Shown: positions 48,692 through 59,944 of the stretch, piece by piece
How the letters are laid out: the number at the start of each line of letters is the position of its first letter
Numbering within the stretch: the first letter of the stretch is position 1
Assembly: GCA_024138025.1 (NCBI GenBank)
Contig: JAMXBD010002234.1
Location: forward strand, 157,766-221,765
Length of the DNA: 64,000 nt
Direction of reading: 5' to 3'
From: Combretum micranthum
Taxonomy: Eukaryota > Streptophyta > Magnoliopsida > Myrtales > Combretaceae
The notes under the pieces: generated by a model
What the model saw: only the letters and a program-made list of their open reading frames with translations
Databases searched by the model: none
What the model was told of the DNA's origin: nothing
Position numbers and translations under genes: made by a program

Positions 48692-51600
48692 ATGACCCGC
48701 AGCAGAAAAATCAAGCTTTTGATTTTGACCCAGAACCTGAGCGAACATTTCATCAAGGATTAAGAAGAACCAGAGAGATTATCCAAAACTCTCCTACTAT
48801 AGTGCAAGAGCAAGATCACTATCATTAAATATGAATAGAGATAATGAGAATTTAAACCCACGAGGGGTTGGTGAAGTTGAGAATCCTGGGGGAAATATAA
48901 ATCAAGCAGGTGGAAATATAAATGATCCCATTAGAGATGTTGGAAATGAAGTTCATAGGCCTATGTGGGATATGTTTATGCCCCAATCGATGGAGTTGCT
49001 CCATCCATTCAGTATCCTCCAATTCATGCAAATAATTTTGAGTTGAAGCCTGCTTTGATTCAGATGGTACAAGTTAATCAATTTGGGGGAGGAGCTTCAG
49101 AAGACCCGCATGCTCATTTGAAGAATTTCTTGCAAATATGTGCTACTATAAAGGCCAATGGAACACCAAATGAATCAATACGCCTATTATTGTTTCCCTT
49201 TTCACTAAGGGACAAGGCGAGAAGTTGGTTGGAGTCATTGCCTCCTCATTCATTAATGAGTTGGAATCAAGTGGCTCAGAGGTTTTTAGAGAAATTTTTC
49301 CCACCTAATAAGACATTCAATTAAGAAATGAGATATTTTCCTTCCGTCAGTATGAAGGAGAATCACTTTATGAGTCGTGGGAAAGGTTTAAAGAACTTCT
49401 TCGTCGGTGCCCTCACCATGGGATTTCATTGCATGATTTGGTCAGGATATTTTATACATCAGTAGGAGACCAAAAGAAAACAATGATCGATTCAGTAGCT
49501 GGTGGGAGTTTGATGAAGAAAAGTGCTCCTGAGGCTTATGATTTAATCGAAGAATTGGCTAGAAATACATTCAGTTGGCATAGTGAAAGGAACAATCTTC
49601 GACCCGTCGCTGCAATGTATGAGTCCGAGTCAGTTTCTCAACTTAAGGCACAAGTGGCATCACTTACATCTCAGATGAGTAAAATGAAAGCAAGCATGGA
49701 AGCTTTACCTCAAAGTGATTCTTTTGTGAGTTCAATGGAAGATTTTCATGCTTCTGAAGAAGGTTCAAGTATTGAAGATCTGAACTTTATTAATAGAACA
49801 AATAGAGAAGCCGGGAATTATAATCCTTATAGTAATACTTATAATCCCGGTTGGAGGAATCATCCTAACTTCTCATGGAGAGATCGAGTTCACAAAGATC
49901 AAACATTCCACAGGGATTTCAGAAGCCACAACCACAGCAATTACAAGCACCACAGCAACGTCTTGCGTTACCACCACCTGAAAAGAAGACTAATGTTGAT
50001 GATGCTTTGACACAGTTTATTCAAGTTTCTGATGCACGCCATCGGAATCATGAGGCCTCTATTCATAACTTAGAACAACAGATTGGTCAACTGGCTAAAT
50101 TAATGTCGGACAGAACTCCAGGATCATTGCCGGGTAACACTGAGCAAAATCCTAAGGAGCAAGTTAAGGTTGTGACACTTAGAAGTGGTAAGGAATTACA
50201 GGGTTCAGCAAGGAATCAAGAGAGTGAAAAGGAAGTTGGTTTAGAAAGTGGGGAACAAGTGAATGAAAAAGAAGAATTAATAGAGAGGAGTTTACCTACT
50301 GAAAAACCAAAGGAATTTCAGCCAAAATTACCTTACCCATCTAGATTTAGGAAGGATAAGGATGATGAACAATACAAAAAGTTCTTGGAACTTTTTAAAC
50401 AGTTGCACATTAACCTTCCACTAGTAGAAGCTTTAGGACAAATGCCTAAGTATGCTAAATTCCTCAAAGAACTCCTATCTAACAAAAGGAAGTTGGAAGA
50501 ACTATCTACTGTCACCTTAGGTGGAGAGTGTTCTGCTGTTATTTTAAACAAATTGCCTAGGAAACTAAAGGATCCGGGTAGTTTTACTATTCCTTGTTTG
50601 ATAGGAAATTTACCGGTTGAAAGAGCATTAGCAGATCTTGGGGCTAGTATAAATCTCATGCCCTATAGCATGTTTAAAAGATTAAATCTAGGCGAACCCA
50701 AGAGTACTAGAATGAGTATACAACTTGCTGATAGATCTATGAGATTTCCTAAGGGAGTAGTGGAAGATGTTTTGGTTAAAATTCACGATTTTATTTTTCC
50801 TGCAGATTTTGTAGTTCTGGACATGGATGAAGATATAGAAGTCCCACTTATATTGGGGAGGCCATTCTTAGCAACAGCTGGTGCTGTTATCGACGTCAAA
50901 GATGGGAAATTAGTTCTTCGGGTTGGAAGCGAAGAGATGGTCATCCGAATGCCAGATGTTTTCAGAAAATCTATGAATGGTGATGATACTTGCTTTGCAA
51001 TTGATTCTTTTGAACTAACCGTTTCTGATTTTCTGCAAGATTCTTTGAGTACAGATTCCTTGGAGTTGTGTTTGTCAAAAGGAAGTGAAATTAATGCAAT
51101 TGATGGAGTAGAAGAGATTATTGCTCAATTGGAACGCTGTGATGAACAAAAGAAGGAATTTGGAGTTGAGGAAATCTACCGAGACCATATAGATAGGTTA
51201 AAACCTTCAGTAGAAGACCCCCTGAATTGGAGTTAAAGCAACTACCTTCATATTTGGAGTATGCCTTTTTGGCAAATGACTCTAAGTTACCGGTGATTAT
51301 ATCTTCGGAACTTGATTCATGCCAAAAGGAGAAACTAATTTCTGTGCTCAAAGAGCACAAGAAGGCAATAGCATGGAAGATTTCTGATATAAAAGGAATC
51401 AGTCCCTCCTTTTGCACTCATAAGATCTCAATGGAAGAAGGATTTAAGTCAGTGGTGCAACCTCAAAGAAGGCTAAACCCAAATATGAAAGAAGTAGTTA
51501 AGAAAGAAGTGGTCAAATTATTGGATTCGGGACTTATATACCCAATTTCGGATAGCCCATGGGTAAGTCCGGTTCAAGTGGTCCCAAAGAAAGGAGGCAT

Positions 51601-54134
51601 GACGGTTGTGCCCAATGAGAAAAATGAGCTTATTCCAATGCGTACCGTGACTGGATGGAGGGTATGTATTGATTATAGGAAGCTCAATGATGCTACTCGG
51701 AAGGACCATTTTCCATTACCCTTTATTGACCAAATGTTAGAAAGACTTGCAGGTCATGATTTTTATTGTTTTTTGGATGGAATGTCAGGATATTTTCAGA
51801 TTCCTATTGCACCGGAAGATCAGGAAAAGACCACATTTACTTGCCCCTATGGTACATTTGCTTATCGTAGAATGCCATTCGGGTTATGTAATGCACCTGC
51901 GACCTTTCAAAGGTGTATGTTAGCAATATTTGGGGATTTAGTGGAGGATGTGATGGAGGTATTTATGGATGACTTTTCGGTATTTGGAGATTCATTCGAA
52001 AAATGTTTGCTGAATTTGAAGAGGGTTTTGATGAGATGTGAGGAAACCAACCTTGTGTTAAATTGGGAAAAGTGCCATTTCATGGTACAACAAGGAATAG
52101 TGTTGGGTCACAAAGTGTCAAAGAAAGGGATAGAAGTGGATGTAGCAAAAGTGGAGGCAATTTCCAAATTGCCACCACCAAATTCTGTCAAGGCAATAAG
52201 AAGCTTTCTTGGTCATGCAGGTTTTTATAGAAGGTTTATTAAAGATTTTTCGAACATTGCAAGACCAATGACAAAGTTGTTAGAGAAAGATATTACATTT
52301 AATTTTGATGAGAAATGTATGGAAGCTTTTAATTTTCTGAAGGAGAAGTTGACTAGTGCCCCTATAATGGTAGCTCCAGATTGGAATTTACCATTTGAAC
52401 TTATGTGTGATGCAAGTGATTCCGCAATAGGGGCTGTTTTAGGTCAAAGAAAGGAGAAGCACTTCCAGCCAATATACTATGCAAGTAAAACTCTTACTCC
52501 TACACAAGAGAACTATACCACAACAGAAAAAGAATTGCTTGCTATAGTATTTGCCTTTGACAAATTTAGATCATATCATCTTATCAAAAGTAGTGGTATA
52601 TACTGACCACTCAGCTTTGAAATACCTTCTATCCAAACCGGATGCTAAACCAAGACTAATAAGATGGGTATTGTTGTTACAAGAGTTTGATTTAGAAATC
52701 CGTGATAAAAAAGGAGCAGAAAATTTAGCAGCGGATCATCTTTCTAGGTTAGATAACCCATATTTGGAAGATTTGAAGGAGGAAGAGATTAATGATAAAT
52801 TTCCAGAAGAAAATCTTTTTACTGTACAAGATCAAGAAATTCCATGGTTTGCTGATATAGCGAACTATTTGGTTGGAAAAGTTCTTCCACAAGATTTGGA
52901 TCACTACCAAAAGAAAAAGTTCTTTTCTGAGTTAAAATATTATTTTTGGGAAGATCCCTATCTCTTTAAGATATGTGCAGATCAAATTATTAGGCGTTGT
53001 GTATCACATGAAGAAGGGCAACAAATTCTATACCATTGTCACAGTGGTCCCACTGGAGGCCATTATAGTGCCAATAGGACAGCACATAAAGTCTTAGAAG
53101 CAGGGTTTTATTGGCCTCATATTTTTAGAGATGCTAATTCTTTTGTGTTTTCATGTGATAGGTGTCAAAGGACTGGGAATATTTCAAGAAGAGATGAGAT
53201 GCCCCAAAATTATATCTTAGAGTGTGAAGTCTTTGATGTTTGGGGGATCGACTTCATGGGACCATTTCCTAATTCCTATGGTAACAGGTATATCCTTGTT
53301 TCAGTAGATTATGTTTCTAAATGGGTTGAGGCTCAAGCTTTACCTACTAATGATGCTCGGGTAGTGCTAAAATTTTTAAAGAAACTTTTCAAGGTTTGGA
53401 GCACCTAAAGCATTAATTAGTGACAGAGGAACTCATTTTTGCAATAGTCAGATTGAGAAAGTGTTGAAAAGATATGGAGTTCATCACAGGTTAGCCACCC
53501 CTTATCATCCTCAATCTAGTGGCCAGGTTGAAGTTTCCAATAGGGAATTGAAAAGAATATTAGAGAAGACAGTGGTTCATAATCGCAAGGATTGGGCTGA
53601 GAAGTTAGATGATGCTTTGTGGGCATATCGAACAGCCTATAAGACACCTTTAGGAACCACTCCCTATAGGTTAGTATATGGTAAAGCATGTCACTTACCT
53701 GTAGAAATTGAACATAAAGCCTATTGGGCAATTAGAACTGCGAATATGGACCTAGAGGCTGCTGGTAAGAATAGGAAATTCCAACTAAATGAACTAGAGG
53801 AGTGGAGATTGTTAGCCTATGAAACAATAGATTAAATAAGGAAAGAATGAAGAAATTACATGATTCTCATATTAAGTACCCTAAACAGTTTAAGGAAGGG
53901 GACTTGGTGCTATTGTACAATTCTAGATTAAGATTATTTCCAGGTAAGCTTAGATCTAGATGGTCTGGCCCTTTCACGTGACAAGGATTTTCCCATATGG
54001 AACAGTAGAAGTTACACACCCGGAGAAAGGAACCTTTAAGGTCAAGGTCAAAGATTAAAAATTTATCATGAAAAAGTTGAAATGGATGAAGGCAGGGAGG
54101 AGTTAAGGCTTCTCCAAATAGAAAAGTGTTTGTG
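48692..54134 (+). pseudogene. Athila gag-pol polyprotein with frameshifts
   Basis: Starts at ATG 48692 (MTRSRK). After a shift near 48712 comes FDFDPEPERTFHQGLRRTRE. Gag core 49030-49600 (EDPHAHLKNFLQICATIKAN, RCPHHGISLHDLV); linker with coiled-coil-like EQQIGQLAKLM (about 50075); protease ADLGASINLMP (about 50630-50662) and ILGRPFLAT; RT 51490-52070 with VFMDDFSVFG (FMDD at 51962-51973); RNase H from about 52400 (MCDASDSAIGAVLG); integrase 53030-53835 with H..H and [26 protein letters not shown]; tail to 54134. Known: makes capsid, protease, RT/RNase H and integrase for replication. Frame changes near 48712, 48970, 49320, 49880, 51228, 52580 and 53390 and a stop at 53833; almost no substitution-type stops. 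Confidence 0.93.
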
Positions 54135-54385
54135 AAAGAATTGACAATTGTCAAGCTAGGACAATAAACTAGCATGTATTGTTATTGTTATATAAATATT
54201 ACACTAAGTTCTATAATATATTTATATGTTTGTTTGATAAACTTTTCTATGTATTTATGTGTGTGACTTATATATATATATATATATATGTATGTTTATG
54301 AGTATATGAGTATGCATGTGGAAATATATATATATATATATATATAAAAAAAAAAAAATTTCAAGAAGGAGAAATCACGCTGCTA

Positions 54386-54745
54386 TGTACGGGCGTACAA
54401 TATTAGTTAGGGAAGGTTGAAGAGCAACAGAGGCCAGTACGCCCATGTACGGGCGCGATTTTGCACAAGCTTGTTTGAAATTGAACCCGAGGTCAGCACG
54501 CCCTTATGTACGGGCGTACATCATATAACATGTAGGATAAGCTTTCCAGAGTCTACCACGGGGTTATGTACGGGAGTACATAATGAAATGCGAGGATTTG
54601 TTTTCATTTCCAAGCACTACGGCCATGTGTACGGGCGTACACAATCAAACAAGGGACATTTCACCAGACCAGAAGCCAGCACGCCCTCTTGCACGGCCGT
54701 GCAACACTTAGTAAGCTATGTTTGTTCAATTTGTACGGCCGTACT
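54386..54745 (+). promoter_or_regulatory. Palindrome array upstream of the third ORF
   Basis: Seven copies of TGTACGGGCGTACA-type motifs at 54386, 54446, 54507, 54567, 54628, 54690 and 54732 (spacings 60, 61, 60, 61, 62, 42). Most are preceded by CCAGYACGCCC-like sequence. Same motif as in the LTRs. The array ends 18 bp before a TATA box. Confidence 0.85.
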
Positions 54746-54763
54746 TCCAGGTTTGTATAGACA

Positions 54764-54775
54764 TATATATAAATA
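54764..54775 (+). promoter_or_regulatory. Candidate internal promoter TATA box
   Basis: TATATATAAATA followed by CCCC and a pyrimidine-rich leader (TCTCTCCCCGACTCTCTC at about 54818-54835). Placement relative to the palindrome array mirrors the LTR promoter. Confidence 0.5.
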
Positions 54776-54914
54776 TCCCCTGTTTGATTTCATTTTAAAA
54801 CTCATTTCATTGCTTCGTCTCTCCCCGACTCTCTCACTATAACTCGAATACTAAGGGATATAAGGATTTTTTATCAAAATCTTTACCTTACCACCACTAC
54901 ATTCGATCCAAGAA

Positions 54915-55655
54915 CAGGTATGAATTCTTCCTCCACTGATTTTTTTTAGTACTTGCCTCATTCTTTACATGCTACTTAAAATTAGGGTTAAGCCGTTTCA
55001 TACATACTCATTGTTAGGATTATAACTTTCTTTTGTGATCATTATATGTTAATACAATTGAGTTGTACATTGCTTTTTGGTATATTGAAATTTATCAACC
55101 CTACTTTCAACGACAAGATTCATGTAAACCCTAACATTGTGACATTCATATCTAATATTAGGGAGTGATTACATTGATTCGAAATGTGAAAGTCCTAACC
55201 CATGAATGACTCCTATTGTGATTGGATTGTAGTAGGGAGTGGTTACAATGTTAGTTCATCATATCATTCCATCGAATTAAACATGCTCATAAATGTTTGA
55301 TGAAATGCCAATGCTTAGAACAAGCCAATTTCCAGTCAATTGAGTTACATAGTTATATTATGCTTGACTCATCTTGTCAATTTGAATTTTTTCAATAAAA
55401 CTTCATTGTTTCATGGATTGTTCATAACTACATGTTAAGATGGATGGAATAATTGATAGATATCCTACACTTAGGCTACTTTATGTTTATGTAAGGATAA
55501 CCACTCTAATGGTAAGATGAATTATGTAGTGGTGCATATTAAGTCATATCTTCAGTTAGTTTCTAGAGTTGTTATAGTATAAAAATTTGTTTAAGGGGTT
55601 ATTAGAATATTTCTAAAATGAACTAATTGAAGAATTTCAATCTATTTCTTTCCAG
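54915..55655 (+). other. Candidate leader intron before the third ORF
   Basis: Donor-like AAGAACAG/GTATGAAT near 54915 and acceptor-like TTTCTTTCCAG/GTATGG near 55655 bracket about 740 bp of AT-rich sequence. The first ATG after the acceptor opens the third ORF. Inference from splice consensus only. Confidence 0.4.
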
Positions 55656-55657
55656 GT

Positions 55658-57056
55658 ATGGCTCCAAAGAAAAGCAACCCGAGACCATCTCAAAAGAGTA
55701 CTCAACAACCCAAGCGGCCTAGGATGAAATATGCAAAGAATGCCGGCCCATCTAGTGCTTCTGTTCCAGTCCCTCCAGGATTAAAAGTGGAACACCAGCC
55801 GGCTTATCAACAATTTCATCAGAAGAAGGTGATTAAACCCAATGGGATTTTAGACTGGGATGTACTGAAAGAATATGGGTTGGTGCCGGCAATGAGACGA
55901 TTGCTGCAAGACCCGCTTGGTTGAGACTTTTTAGTCTTCAAGAAACGGCCTACAAGGTTACAACATTAGCTTTTCTTGCATCCTTTTCTATAGAAAAGCG
56001 GAATATAGGTCGAATGTTGAAATTTAGAGTAAATTTTTATGCATTTGGAGCATATCACTCAATTTCAATGAGGAAATTCATAAAAGCTACGGGTCTTTAT
56101 ACAAAGGAAGAGATGAATGACCCGGAGTTTAATAAGTTGCCATATTGATGCCTTCGGGAGTTACAATTGAAGAAGTTTGGCGGTCAATCTCAAGAGAAAA
56201 AGTATTCAGACCAAGCCGAACCAAGGCATCCACTATGATCTGGACAAGCCACCGGGTGTTCCATTACATTTTGGCGAAGACACTAAACTCTAAATGGACA
56301 CTGCGGGTACGGTTACAAAGGAAGATATTTTACCTTTGACAAGTGCTATTCGGTCCTACAAGGTCAATGTTGGCGTATTAGTTGCCTATGCGATCCAACG
56401 CCAAGCCGGGTCCAAGATGAATGGCATATATGTGGGGCAAATGATCACCCGTTTTGAAGAATTTGAAGCTTTGGCCCAAAAGTTCTTCACAAAAACCAAA
56501 AGACGGAGTGGCACAATCAAAAGGGATCACACATGCTCCATTTCAGCAATGGGGAACCGCTAAGGTTGATGATCCTTGTTTTGATGCTGAGGCACCCGGA
56601 GCTCAGCCACAGCTAGCATCCCACTCGAGTTTCTCAGTCGGTAATTTAGCACATTTGGAGGCGGATGTGGCGGTTATCAAGGCCGATGTAGCAGAGATTA
56701 AAAAGAACCAAAATATTATCATAAATCTGCTAACAAAATTGGCTGAGCATGCAGGATTAGCCATCTCCTCTTGTTTTAGCGGGGCCTCCAGACCTGAGCA
56801 ACCGAGTGAGGACCTCCCAAGCTCTAGTGCACCACCGGTACCCCAAGAAGATCTTCCTTCTGTCCCTGAGCAAGTGGATCCTCTAGCAGATTTGGATTTA
56901 GAGGCTCTGAAAGTAGGAGAGACTTATGAAAGTTCTGAGGCAGAATCCTCTGGTGATGAGGAGATGGAGGAAGGAGGTGAAGAAGAAGAAGGTGAAACGG
57001 ATGATGAAGAGGAGTCGGATGATGAAGAGGAAGAAGATGTCCAAATACATTTCTGA
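55658..57056 (+). pseudogene. Athila third ORF (ATHILA ORF-1 family-like), frameshifted
   Basis: Starts MAPKKSNPRPSQKS at an ATG directly after an acceptor-like site. Seen in order: a basic N-terminus with PKRPRMK (nuclear-localisation-like); WDVLKEYGLVPAMRRLLQDP (about 55858-55917); LAFLASFSIE and FIKATGLYTKEEM (55960-56120); FHYILAKTLNS (about 56260); a heptad-like helix DVAVIKADVAEIKKNQNIII (about 56666-56725); an acidic Glu/Asp-rich tail to the stop at 57054-57056. Known: the GLVP-RRLL and GLYT-E motifs match the conserved domain Pfam names ATHILA ORF-1, whose function is unknown. No signal peptide or membrane helix is apparent, so an envelope role is not supported. Shifts near 55915, 56140, 56290 and 56500 break the frame. 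Confidence 0.8.
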
Positions 57057-57327
57057 TTTTTATTTTATTTTTCAGGACCTAAAGACTTATTTTATTCCTA
57101 GATTTTCCTTTTAATTTTATGCATTCATCTGTGTTTAATGCTTTTGTTTGTTTTGCTTAGTGTCGTATTGATGGCACAGTCTTTCATTTTGATCATGGTT
57201 TTGGATGATGTACATGCTGGAATTCCATGAATGTAAAGACACTTTCGGAAACAAAATCGGCCTACAAAACTCAGGGGAGTTCACTTCTTATTTTTACTTT
57301 GTTTATCTTTCCTTTTAACCTAGTTGA

Positions 57328-57367
57328 GACATTGAGGACAATGTCTTTAATAAGTGTGGGGAAGGGA
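57328..57367 (+). other. Internal polypurine tract-like site with hairpin
   Basis: Stem-loop GACATTG-AGGA-CAATGTC (57328-57345), then AAGTGTGGGGAAGGGA (57352-57367). The AAGTGTGGGG core is repeated at the true polypurine tract (58399). Confidence 0.6.
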
Positions 57368-58398
57368 GCATGCAAGCATGCTAAATGAAGTGTTTGTCTT
57401 AAATGATGATGAATGCTTGTTAAGACTTATCTCACACTTAAGTAATGAAAGCTGTTTTGTTGTGGTGTTGATGATTTCATTTTAAAAGTGCTGGAATAAT
57501 GAAGATTTTAGAAGTTAAAGATGCAATTGTTTCTAAGGTTATAGTAGCAATGTGAAATCATTATGGGGCAGTCTTACTCATGCTTTAATTTAGAATTTTA
57601 CATCTAAATAACATATGACTACAAGTGTATTATCAATAATTATTACTACCACTAAGTAGCATGTAGAAAATTACTTTCATGAATTACCATTAGTGTACAG
57701 TTCAAATGATACTTTTCACTTGATGATTTCTCCAATTTTGTTAATTTTTCTCTCCTTTCATAAAAAAAAAAAAAAAAAAGAGAAAGATAGAAGTGATTGA
57801 GGTTCGATGGGGTCCCTTTAAAACCTAGTCACCTAAGGTCGTCCGGCCTGGATTGATTGACCAAGGATGTCACTTCATCGTTTAATAAATCTTATAACTC
57901 GGATAAGTAAGTCCGAGGGATGCCCTTTTTAAGGGAATAACATCTGTTAACCTGAGTGACGAGCTCGGGATTATCGACTGAAAGTCTGCTACATGGGTTA
58001 TAGGATATAAAAAAAAAAAAGTCATAAATTAAAGGAGAGAAAAATATATATAAAGGAGAGAAATTCAGGGATTGGTTGATGTCTATGCTGTCACTAAGGA
58101 ATTAAATTCAATGGTTGGTGGTAGTATCCACTTTGGAACTTAATGAAATAAGAGATGAAATATTCAAGTTAGTAATTGTGGTCATGTGTTTATTTTTATG
58201 TTAAAAATCTAACTTAAATAATGAGAGTAAAGACTGACTTATTATGATTAGCTTTGAAACTCTAGCTTAAGGAATAAAATACTTAAGAACAGATAGAATA
58301 AAATCCTTAAATCCCCAGCATTGGAATAGTAACACCATGAGTGCTATATAATTTTCAATTGTTTTTATCAGCTTCTTGCTTGAGGGCAAGCAAGGCTT
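57368..58398 (+). other. Athila 3' non-coding region
   Basis: About 1 kb between the two purine tracts. It includes a poly-A run (about 57763-57779) and a GC-richer block at 57790-57990. No open frame of note. Confidence 0.5.
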
Positions 58399-58413
58399 AA
58401 GTGTGGGGATATT
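58399..58413 (+). other. Athila polypurine tract
   Basis: AAGTGTGGGGATATT immediately before the 3' LTR. Confidence 0.8.
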
Positions 58414-59944
58414 TGATAGGCATAAATTATCATCATTTTAATTGACAAATTGGGTCTATTTTATAATATAATTGATGGATTCTTAATAGATAAGGTGCTT
58501 AATTGGTATACATATATATTTCAGGTCAATTTTGAACATAATTGTAATATAAGGAAGGAAAATGTGGAGAATCCAATCAATATTCAAACAAAGCAGCAAG
58601 GATGCATAGAAGGAGACTTGATGTACGGCCGTACAACTCTCAAAGTGAAGAAAATGCAAGCCAGTGGCTGGTACGGGGTCTTGTACGCCCGTGCACCAAG
58701 AAATTTTGAAGCAAATTCGACATGTACGGCCGTACATGTGGTGATGAAGAAGTAATTGAAGGAGATTTATGTTGCACGCCCGTACAAGCTTGAAGATTGA
58801 CTTCCAGTACTTAGCACTCCCTCTTGTACGACCGTACAAAATGCATATTTACAAAGAAAATGAGTATTGTACGGTCGTGACTTTTAGAAATGGGTCATTA
58901 TTGTCTTCTTGAAACAGTATGACTGTTAGTTTGTTTTAGTAAAAGGTCGTGTTTTTAAACACGACCCCATAGAATATAAAGAGGGGTGATTCGTTCTGAA
59001 AGGGACATCACATCATATATTTTAGAAAGAATTTAGGGAGAGAGAGTCGGATTCCAAGAAGAACTTGAGAAAGTCATTGGATCCAGAATTCGTTTGTACA
59101 ACCACTTCAAATCATTAAAAAGGGGTTTTACTTCTTCTCTTATCTTGTTCATTGAATGTTTATCTTAGTTTCTATTATGTTTGTTATACTGTGTTCATAT
59201 GTCAGTATGAATGAGTAGTGATTAAGTTATTACGAAGTCGTATTAACAGGAAGCATATATATCTGTTATAAATCTGTTTAATTACGAATTTCTAGTGTTG
59301 GGTCTTCAATAAGTTAGGAAATTGTAGTGCACGACATATTCCTACATCAGATCTCATTGGAAAAGGTTGAGAAACAATTCCCTTGAGTAGATCTAAGGCA
59401 CTAGAACAAACTACTCTTGTTGATAGAGATGTTAATAAGAAGTTTGCTGCATGTTTTCAAAGAATTTGAATAATAAGAGCTTTAATGCAATTCTGAATTG
59501 GCTATTAACTTAGAAGAGATTCTAGTAGATACAATTAGGATTAGGATTGATCTATTATGAGAATAATGATCATGAATTAAGAATTCTGCAGATAAGTAAT
59601 TTGCGGATGAATTTAGTTAATTCCTGTTAATATGATGGAGTAATCTTTCTGTATATTGTGTTAATAATTTGTTAAAATTATGTTTTATATGTCATTGTGA
59701 TAAAAATTGGTATTAATATATTAAATTTAGAATTATCTAATTAAATAGTAATTAAACCTACATTGAATTGATTGCTAGATAATAATTGAAAGGGCGAGTA
59801 ATAGTAATTGTCAGGATCCCAAGGAATACGACCCATAAGCCATTCCTATACTACAATTGATAGGTGCACTTGCCTATTGTTGATCTGATATTAGGAAAGG
59901 ATTAGTGGAATTAATTGTTAAACTCAGATATATAGAACGCATCA
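58414..59944 (+). repeat. Athila 3' LTR
   Basis: 1531 bp, same ends as the 5' LTR. Palindrome array at 58622-58881, 22-bp palindrome at 58945-58966, TATA at 58975. Followed by the TSD TCAAC (59945-59949). Confidence 0.95.

Larger units (their letters stand above)
47019..59944 (+). mobile_element. Athila-type Ty3/gypsy element, structurally complete
   Basis: 12,926 bp with two similar LTRs, a tRNA-Asp primer site, gag-pol, a third ORF with its own candidate promoter and leader intron, two polypurine tracts and perfect 5-bp TSDs TCAAC. Coding regions are broken mainly by single-base frameshifts, with few in-frame stops. It is the youngest-looking element in the window. Confidence 0.95.

Noticed and set aside
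50333..50659. Minus-strand ORFs within Athila gag-pol (also 51118-51417 and 53867-54175)
   Set aside because: Antisense shadows of the pol frames.
54417..54842. 141-codon ORF over the palindrome array
   Set aside because: Its repeated CTGVH/CTAVQ-like peptides are translations of the palindromic repeats and it runs through the candidate TATA box; not a gene.
55658..57056. Envelope-like protein call for the third ORF
   Set aside because: No signal peptide or transmembrane helix is visible; the basic N-terminus and acidic tail point elsewhere.
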